The translations under genes were made by a program, and so were the position numbers. A stretch of DNA of 32,001 nt, taken from positions 1 through 32,001 of the forward strand of contig NZ_JAHHDX010000056.1 of assembly GCF_018619335.1 (NCBI RefSeq), written 5' to 3'. The stretch is from Alteromonas sp. ALT199 (GTDB lineage Bacteria; Pseudomonadota; Gammaproteobacteria; Enterobacterales; Alteromonadaceae). Below are positions 26,530 to 32,001 of the stretch, piece after piece (position 1 is the first letter of the stretch; each line of letters begins with the position of its first letter). A model generated the notes under the pieces. It was not told where the DNA came from. It saw nothing but the letters and a program-made list of their open reading frames with translations, and made no database searches.

Positions 26530-26631
26530 ACTCCGCTGTTGCATAGGCATCGACATCCCCCCTAGCTATGCTAATCCTAACAAATAGTCTGAAACAGACC
26601 ATTTATGGCCTACATGCAACTAGGAACCGTT

Positions 26632-28419
26632 ATGAATAATAATATGCCAATTAAAAAACTTGCTCTATCTATGCTGGTATGTGCAAGTGCGTTAACTCCT
26701 GTCCATGCTGTTGTCACTGACAAAGATATTCAAAATGACCACGTTACCACTGACGACATAGTGACGTATGGTATGGGCTTGAAAGCTCAGCGCTATAGCC
26801 CGCTAACCGCGATTAACCGCGATACAGTAGAGGAAGTACGCCCTGTGTGGGCATTCTCTTTAGGTGGTGAAAAGCAGCGGGGGCAAGAATCGCAGCCAAT
26901 GGTAAAAGATGGTGTTATGTATGTAACCGGTTCTTATTCTCGGGTGTGGGCCATAGATGCGCGAACCGGAGAAGAGTTATGGCAATACGAGGCGCGTTTA
27001 CCAGACGGCATTATGCCTTGTTGTGACGTGATAAACCGTGGCGTAGCGCTTTACGATAATCTGGTTATATTTGGCACCTTGGATGCCAAGTTAGTAGCAC
27101 TGGATAAAGACACGGGCAAAACCGTTTGGAAGAAAAAGGTTGAAGACTATCGAGCGGGCTACGCCATTACTGCAGCGCCTATTGTAGTTGACGGAAAAGT
27201 CATTACAGGGATTTCCGGTGGTGAATTCGGTATCGTCGGTAAAGTGTATGCTTACGACGCGAAGTCTGGTAAACAGCTATGGGTTAGACCTACCGTTGAA
27301 GGGCACATGGGGTATCTATGGAAAGACGGTAAGAAAACCGAAAATGGAATTTCAGGCGGCGCGCCAGGTAAAACATGGCCTGCTGATTTATGGAAAACCG
27401 GTGGCGCTGCAACCTGGCTAGGCGGCACTTACGACTCAGATACAGGCTTGCTATTCTTCGGTACGGGTAACCCTGCACCGTGGAACTCTCACCTACGTCC
27501 GGGCGATAACTACTTCTCGTCGTCGCGCTTAGCTATTGACCCTAATACCGGAAAGATTGTGTGGCACTTCCAAACCACGCCGCACGATGGCTGGGACTTC
27601 GATGGCGTTAACGAGCTTATCTCGTTTGATTACGAAGAAAGCGGTAAAACCGTGAAAGCGGCAGCAACTGCCGATAGAAACGGCTTTTTCTACGTCCTTA
27701 ACCGCGAAAACGGTGACTTTATCCGCGGCTTCCCGTTCGTTGACAAATTGAACTGGGCAAAGGGGCTAGATGAAAAAGGCCGACCTATTTACGTCGACGA
27801 AAATCGCCCAGGCAGCCCAGCGCAATCTGCTGATGGTAAACAAGGCGCACAGGTTGTTGCTCGTCCTGCTTTCTTAGGTGGTAAAAACTGGATGCCAATG
27901 GCCTATTCAAAGGATACTGAACTCTTCTATGTGCCTTCAAACGAATGGGAAATGGATATCTGGAATGAGCCTACTTCTTACAAGAAAGGTGCAGCGTACC
28001 TAGGGGCCGGTTTCACCATTAAATCAGTGAATGAAGACTTTATCGGCGTACTTAAAGCGATTGACCCTAAAACAGGTGAAACCGTTTGGCGCTATAATAA
28101 CTTCTCTCCTCTTTGGGGCGGCGTGTTAACCACAGGTGGTGGTTTGGTTTGGACCGGTAATCCTGAAGGTTATCTTATGGCCTTTGACGACAAAACCGGT
28201 GAAATAGTCTACAAGTTCCAAACTGGCTCAGGTATTGTTGGCTCCCCAGTGACATGGGAAATGGATGGTGAGCAGTACATCTCTGTACTATCTGGATGGG
28301 GCGGCGCAGTACCATTATGGGGCGGTGAAGTTGCAAAACGCGTGAAGCACTTCAACCAAGGCGGCACCGTGTGGACGTTTAAATTGCCTAAGCGCTACCA
28401 GCAGGTGGCAAAAAACTAA
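26632..28419 (+). CDS. PQQ-dependent alcohol dehydrogenase, predicted lanthanide-dependent (PedH/ExaF-like)
   Basis: This 595-residue periplasmic quinoprotein oxidises alcohols and passes electrons to cytochrome c. The ATG at 26632 has an AGGAAC site 5-6 nt before it; an in-frame ATG at 26605 lacks one. The signal peptide ends near residue 26 (TPVHA). An eight-bladed propeller follows, with repeated tryptophan-docking motifs. The vicinal disulfide is C130-C131 ([10 protein letters not shown]). Predicted metal ligands are E198 (GGEFG), N280 (GTGNPAPWN), the catalytic D322 and, two residues on, D324 in [11 protein letters not shown]. Calcium enzymes such as ExaA have Ser at that last place (WDFSG, recalled from memory), while XoxF, ExaF and PedH have Asp, which helps bind a lanthanide. 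Substrate is probably ethanol and other short or aromatic alcohols. It is followed by a strong terminator. Confidence 0.93.
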   Translation: MNNNMPIKKLALSMLVCASALTPVHAVVTDKDIQNDHVTTDDIVTYGMGLKAQRYSPLTAINRDTVEEVRPVWAFSLGGEKQRGQESQPMVKDGVMYVTGSYSRVWAIDARTGEELWQYEARLPDGIMPCCDVINRGVALYDNLVIFGTLDAKLVALDKDTGKTVWKKKVEDYRAGYAITAAPIVVDGKVITGISGGEFGIVGKVYAYDAKSGKQLWVRPTVEGHMGYLWKDGKKTENGISGGAPGKTWPADLWKTGGAATWLGGTYDSDTGLLFFGTGNPAPWNSHLRPGDNYFSSSRLAIDPNTGKIVWHFQTTPHDGWDFDGVNELISFDYEESGKTVKAAATADRNGFFYVLNRENGDFIRGFPFVDKLNWAKGLDEKGRPIYVDENRPGSPAQSADGKQGAQVVARPAFLGGKNWMPMAYSKDTELFYVPSNEWEMDIWNEPTSYKKGAAYLGAGFTIKSVNEDFIGVLKAIDPKTGETVWRYNNFSPLWGGVLTTGGGLVWTGNPEGYLMAFDDKTGEIVYKFQTGSGIVGSPVTWEMDGEQYISVLSGWGGAVPLWGGEVAKRVKHFNQGGTVWTFKLPKRYQQVAKN

Positions 28420-28449
28420 TCGCCGTAAGTGTCAATGTTGATTAGTTCA

Positions 28450-28481
28450 ATGGCCAGTATCAAAGTGTGCTGGCCATTTTT
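28450..28481 (+). terminator. Intrinsic terminator after alcohol dehydrogenase gene
   Basis: ATGGCCAG (28450-28457) pairs with CTGGCCAT (28470-28477), followed by TTTTT, 31 nt after the stop. The alcohol dehydrogenase is therefore mainly a single-gene unit, and the cytochrome gene has its own promoter. Confidence 0.85.
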
Positions 28482-28600
28482 GTAGCAGCCTATTTGTTTA
28501 CACGCGACAGTGAATTAAAAGCACTAATTTTTAAGGGATCTAACATCGCCCTACAAGCAACTAAAGTGAATTAGCCCCCTATCAATAGCTATCAATGTGG

Positions 28601-28618
28601 CCTCCTACCAAAGGAGGA
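28601..28618. promoter_or_regulatory. Inverted-repeat regulatory site upstream of cytochrome c
   Basis: CCTCCTACCAAAGGAGGA has halves CCTCC and GGAGG separated by 7 nt, as at the TonB receptor site. It lies 81 bp before the ATG at 28700. A TATACT at 28663-28668 is a good -10 candidate about 56 bp from the centre. The remainder of the gap 28420-28699 holds only the terminator of the preceding gene. Confidence 0.75.
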
Positions 28619-28699
28619 GCCTTTCAAAACCAAAGTAGAGTTACCCCTTATATCTTCATACGTATACTTAATTCATAGTCTTTTGAGGATGTATTAATT

Positions 28700-29197
28700 A
28701 TGAGAACAAAAATATCGATGTTGTTTGCTGCACTCGTGATAACCGGCTTTTCTGGCCACGTGCTTGCACACGGAAATGTTATCCCTCAAGGAGCAGATAG
28801 TTCAGCTATGCCACCAATTACTGATGGCGATGAGTCTGAAAATGGCTGGGTATTTGAAAACCCTTATCGCAGCCTTGATGAAGAAACCAAAACGAAAGTT
28901 ATCAAATTTGGTGAGTCAGCCTATGCGAATAACTGTGCAGGCTGTCACGGCTTACACGCGCAGTCTGGCGGAATAAACCCAGACCTTCGTGAACTCGACC
29001 CTGAAAGTTTTGAAGACGACGAATGGTTCGTTGAGCGCCTGCGTTTTGGCTCGGCGAAAGGCATGCCTGCACTTGGAGGCATTCCGGAAGGGCAAACCGA
29101 TCCTATCTTAGATCAAGAGACACTTTGGGCTATAAAGACTTACGTTGAAGCACGTCGCGTTGTGGCCATTGAAGAAGGTGAGATAGAAGCTGATTAG
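28700..29197 (+). CDS. pedF: Periplasmic cytochrome c, PedF/ExaB-like
   Basis: This 165-residue protein has a signal peptide (about 1-23, ending HVLA), a single haem site C79-A-G-C82-H83, and a likely axial Met at M122 (AKGMPALGG). The mature start HGNVIPQGADS resembles the cytochrome c-550 PedF group encoded with PQQ alcohol dehydrogenases. It probably takes electrons from the dehydrogenase and gives them to the terminal oxidase. The acidic C-terminal tail (AIEEGEIEAD) may help partner docking. It has its own regulatory repeat upstream and a strong terminator downstream. A GAGGAT ribosome-binding site lies before the ATG. Confidence 0.92.
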   Translation: MRTKISMLFAALVITGFSGHVLAHGNVIPQGADSSAMPPITDGDESENGWVFENPYRSLDEETKTKVIKFGESAYANNCAGCHGLHAQSGGINPDLRELDPESFEDDEWFVERLRFGSAKGMPALGGIPEGQTDPILDQETLWAIKTYVEARRVVAIEEGEIEAD

Positions 29198-29220
29198 GGT
29201 GACGTCTGTTAGGCCCTTTT

Positions 29221-29259
29221 CGCCGGGTTAACGTTAAGTTACCCGGCGCTTTTCTTTTC
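29221..29259 (+). terminator. Intrinsic terminator after cytochrome c gene
   Basis: CGCCGGGT (29221-29228) pairs with ACCCGGCG (29241-29248), with a possible short inner stem in the 12-nt loop, followed by CTTTTCTTTTCT. It lies 23 nt after the cytochrome stop. Confidence 0.9.
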
Positions 29260-29368
29260 TAGCGTAAAATTTATACAGGTTGACGTTTTTTATTGCAATT
29301 ACCTCAGTTACTTAGCAGCATGGTGTTTATGTTTACTGTTTGGCGTTCCTGCCCTATTTGGAAACCTA

Positions 29369-30640
29369 ATGACTAAGATACTTGCTCGCTCTCTTTGTAT
29401 AACTATATTAAGCACTGTCTCTGCTTTTCATGGTTTAACTTTTGCCAATCCGCCACAAGGCGCTTCTTTGTCAGACGGTCTCGAAACAGTAAAAAGCGCT
29501 GCGTTATCAGAAAATAAAACACTACTAATCCCCATGGCAACCTATCCGTTAGATAACAAGCCTATGCCGCAATTTAGCGTTGATGCAAGCTGGCCATCTT
29601 TGCCAGAAACTTGGATGCTAGGGCAAGTGTCTGGCCTTTCTATCGATAAATATGATCATGTTTGGATATTGCAGCGTCCCAACTCCCTTGGTAAAACCGA
29701 TACAGGGCTTGCTGCAACGCCACCCTTGGCCGTTTGCTGTGAACCTGCCCCCCATGTTATTCGCTTTACGCCTGATGGTGAGGTAGCCACTGCATGGGGC
29801 GGTGAAAGCAATGCGCCTACAATAGACGGTGTAAACCAATGGCCAGTGAACGTTCACGGGCTATTTGTTGATAAGAATGACACGGTTTGGTTAGCTGGCA
29901 ATGGCAAAGACGACCATGTGTCTGTGGGTTTTAACTTTGATGGCAAGTTTGTAAAAGGCATAGGAAGGCGGGGACAGACCAAAGGTAATATGGACCTGCA
30001 CACGTTGGGCAATCCAGCAGATATGTTTATGGACAGTAATCACAACCAGTTAGTGATTGCTGATGGCTATATCAATGCCCGCATTGCAAGCTTCGACGTT
30101 GAAAAAGAGAAGGCGACTCAGGTGCTTGGTGCTTATGGGGAAAAACCATTAGGGCCCACTCGAGAAGGAGATTTCGATCAGTCCCAAGCTACCCAGCCGC
30201 AAAAGCAGGGGATAGACCCGGAAAACCCGTTATTTGGGAATATCGTGCATTGTATTAATCAAGACAGCGACGGGTTTATTTACGTTTGCGATCGTCGAAA
30301 CAACCGCCTTCAAATATTTAAACGGGAAAAAAGCGGTGATATCCGCTTTGTAAAAAACTTTGCCGTACGCCCTGAAACCGGGGGGCTAGGTACCGCAACC
30401 GATGTAGCATTTTCTCCCGATGGGAAATACTTGTACGTTGCCGACATGATGAACGGGCGTATTTGGATTTACGATAGAAAATCTCATGAAAAGCTAGGCT
30501 CGATAGGTAAAAACGGTCGCTATCCAGGTCAATTTATATGGCTACACAGTATTGATACCGATAGTGAAGGAAACCTGTACACCACTGAAGTAAATACGGG
30601 TAGGCGGGTTCAAAAGCTGGTGTTTCAGGGCGTAAAATAA
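29369..30640 (+). CDS. Secreted NHL-repeat six-bladed beta-propeller protein
   Basis: This 423-residue protein has a signal peptide (about 1-27, ending LTFA), followed by NHL-type repeats (GQVSGLSIDKYDHVWILQRP, HVIRFTPDGEVATAWGG, NVHGLFVDKNDTVWLAGNG, GFIYVCDRRNNRLQIFKR, LGTATDVAFSPDGKYLYVAD) arranged as a six-bladed propeller related to the lyase domain of peptidyl-glycine alpha-amidating enzymes. A vicinal Cys-Cys lies in PLAVCCEPAPHVIRF. Such proteins can bind ligands or metals or act as hydrolases or lyases. It follows the cytochrome gene in the same direction after a terminator and has no visible copy of the island's repeat, so link with alcohol oxidation rests only on position. Confidence 0.8.
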   Translation: MTKILARSLCITILSTVSAFHGLTFANPPQGASLSDGLETVKSAALSENKTLLIPMATYPLDNKPMPQFSVDASWPSLPETWMLGQVSGLSIDKYDHVWILQRPNSLGKTDTGLAATPPLAVCCEPAPHVIRFTPDGEVATAWGGESNAPTIDGVNQWPVNVHGLFVDKNDTVWLAGNGKDDHVSVGFNFDGKFVKGIGRRGQTKGNMDLHTLGNPADMFMDSNHNQLVIADGYINARIASFDVEKEKATQVLGAYGEKPLGPTREGDFDQSQATQPQKQGIDPENPLFGNIVHCINQDSDGFIYVCDRRNNRLQIFKREKSGDIRFVKNFAVRPETGGLGTATDVAFSPDGKYLYVADMMNGRIWIYDRKSHEKLGSIGKNGRYPGQFIWLHSIDTDSEGNLYTTEVNTGRRVQKLVFQGVK

Positions 30641-30649
30641 CGCTCTTGT

Positions 30650-30669
30650 AAGACGGTCATGACCGTCTT
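30650..30669. repeat. Perfect 20-bp palindrome after NHL gene
   Basis: AAGACGGTCATGACCGTCTT is fully symmetric. It lies 10 nt after the stop at 30640. No T-run follows, so it is a poor intrinsic terminator; as RNA it could still fold into a 7-8 bp stem, or as DNA serve as a protein-binding site. Function unknown. Confidence 0.7.
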
Positions 30670-30758
30670 CGGATTTGGGCGCAAAGGCAAAGAAAAATAC
30701 CTAAACGCGCCCCAGAAATTTACCATCGGTTTTTTAGAAAGTAATGACTACGCAGAAA

Positions 30759-31787
30759 TTAGTCATGCAATGCGTCTAAAAATGGCACCTTAAAGCGTTC
30801 AAAAGCTTCAATGTGAGGTAAATGGCCTAACCCTTCCAATTCAACAACATGGATGTTTGAATTGCGTGATTTTACTTCCTTGCCTAATCTGTCGTAGCGA
30901 CCTAATTCTCTACTTACGCCGTTATGCTTGTTTGCACGTCCGGGCGCTGTACGATCACGGGTACCTAATATTAGAGTGGTTGGCAGGGTTAAACTATCAA
31001 ACTCTTCAATAACCGGCTGTGTAAATATCATATCGTAGGTAAGCGCATTAACCCGTGCTAGCGTTTGCCAGTCTGGGCCGTTTATCCACCCTTGCAAAAA
31101 TTCGGCATGCTTGGCGTATGTATTGTTCCACGCACCGTCGTAATAGTTTTTTGTTTGATAATTAACGATCATTTCCGGCGTTTTTTTAAGCTCGTTTTGA
31201 TACACCTTTTCTATATCGGTGTAACTTTCATATAGAAGATAATTTTCTAGACCAATTGGGTTAATGAGTATTAGCTTTTCGCTTTTATCGGGGGACAGTA
31301 ACGAAAAGCGTGTAGCCAACATACCACCCATGGAATGCCCTACAATAATGCTTTTTTCGATATTTAAAGACTGCATTAGTTGTCGCGTGTTATTGGCAAG
31401 CGTGGCAAAACTGTACTGATATTGAGTAGGCTTAGATGATTTCCCAAATCCTATTTGGTCGGGAATAAGCACGCCGTAGCCCTGATTTTGCAGAAGACGA
31501 GCTGTACTTTCCCAATACGAACCATTGAAATTTTTGCCATGAAAAAGTGTTACAACCGGCTTGTCTTTTTTAGGTGGAAAAAACATATAAGCCATTTCAA
31601 GATCGTTTCCCTGTGAAGAGAAACTAAATGTTTTTACATCGAATGGATATTCCACTGTGCTTAAGCGTTTATCAAATGCTGGGACTGCTAGCGAATTGGC
31701 GTCGGTTCCCTGTGCAAGAGAAACGTGTGAAAAGAGTAACAATGACAGCATGCCATGAATCAGCAATACCTTTACATTTTTAAGCAT
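30759..31787 (-). CDS. Secreted alpha/beta hydrolase
   Basis: This 342-residue protein has a signal peptide (about 1-26, ending HVSLAQ), so it is exported. The alpha/beta-hydrolase fold is shown by the oxyanion HGKNFNGSYW (near 83), the nucleophile elbow GHSMGG with S152, the acid in LGTRDRTAPG and the base His in GLGHLPHIEAF. An internal lid region lies around 185-245. Substrate could be an ester, lactone or epoxide; it cannot be decided. It is convergent with the NHL gene (118 bp between stops) and stands alone, with a 214-bp AT-rich region upstream to the window end in which no recognisable regulatory motif is seen. No link to the PQQ island is claimed. Confidence 0.85.
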   Translation of the reverse strand: MLKNVKVLLIHGMLSLLLFSHVSLAQGTDANSLAVPAFDKRLSTVEYPFDVKTFSFSSQGNDLEMAYMFFPPKKDKPVVTLFHGKNFNGSYWESTARLLQNQGYGVLIPDQIGFGKSSKPTQYQYSFATLANNTRQLMQSLNIEKSIIVGHSMGGMLATRFSLLSPDKSEKLILINPIGLENYLLYESYTDIEKVYQNELKKTPEMIVNYQTKNYYDGAWNNTYAKHAEFLQGWINGPDWQTLARVNALTYDMIFTQPVIEEFDSLTLPTTLILGTRDRTAPGRANKHNGVSRELGRYDRLGKEVKSRNSNIHVVELEGLGHLPHIEAFERFKVPFLDALHD

Positions 31788-32001
31788 AAATCACCTTATG
31801 GCTAGGGCAAAGAAAGTGTTAATTCAGTATGACATACCTGCCTTCATCTCCCTATTCAACATCGTATAGATAAGACAACAGTACAAATTTTATCGATGTT
31901 TCCCACTTTTATTGTGTAAATTGCAATTGCCCTGATGATGATTATTTGTAAGTGATCTTAAGTTTTAACCAGTTTTTATTATCAATGTTACAACTTATGA
32001 T

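Noticed and set aside
26605..26631. Upstream in-frame ATG for the alcohol dehydrogenase
   Set aside because: No ribosome-binding site, and the ATG at 26632 has AGGAAC at proper spacing and gives a normal signal peptide.

Overview
The window reads as a chromosomal segment of a marine gammaproteobacterium, most likely Alteromonas or a close relative. The basis is moderate GC content, a porin and TonB-receptor style typical of that group, and gene families recognised by eye; no database search was run. I see no mobile element, CRISPR array, tRNA or rRNA. Almost all of the window (about 1-8800 and 11600-30640) is one functional island for periplasmic PQQ-dependent alcohol oxidation.

Layout. (1) 2-7926, + strand: the 3' end of a NarL/LuxR response regulator, then an apparent operon of an ExaC-like aldehyde dehydrogenase, a NosR/NirI-like flavo-iron-sulfur membrane protein, a FIST sensory protein and a PAS-rich hybrid histidine kinase. 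The last three overlap. (2) 8107-8766, - strand: a second, complete NarL/LuxR regulator. (3) 9040-11343, - strand: a secreted SHOCT-domain protein and a porin, with no visible link to the island. (4) 11608-14094, - strand: a TonB-dependent receptor with a very Asp-rich insert. (5) 14216-19454, - strand: M16 peptidase, pqqE, pqqD, pqqC, pqqB and the 23-codon pqqA. (6) 19559-25239, - strand: an ABC-type operon of the PedA1A2BC kind (substrate-binding protein, YVTN beta-propeller, ATPase, permease), translationally coupled to an M17 aminopeptidase. (7) 25424-30640, + strand: a XoxJ/MxaJ-like binding protein, a quinoprotein alcohol dehydrogenase, a PedF-like cytochrome c and an NHL beta-propeller protein. 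(8) 30759-31787, - strand: a secreted alpha/beta hydrolase.

How it works together. PqqA is made and processed by PqqB-E plus peptidases (M16, perhaps M17) to PQQ. The periplasmic dehydrogenase oxidises alcohols and passes electrons to cytochrome c. The aldehyde product is oxidised by the aldehyde dehydrogenase. The dehydrogenase carries Asp-Phe-Asp at its metal/catalytic site, the mark of lanthanide-dependent enzymes, and the PedABC-type transporter family is linked to rare-earth-dependent growth in Pseudomonas putida. A lanthanide-using system is therefore the leading reading.

The most striking non-coding signal is an inverted repeat, CCTCC-N4-GGAGG (or N7), found six times. Each copy lies about 65-115 bp upstream of a start codon: aldehyde dehydrogenase operon, TonB receptor, pqqA, the divergent ABC operon/XoxJ-like pair, alcohol dehydrogenase and cytochrome c. 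It marks a single regulon, probably read by one of the two LuxR-type regulators under the hybrid kinase.
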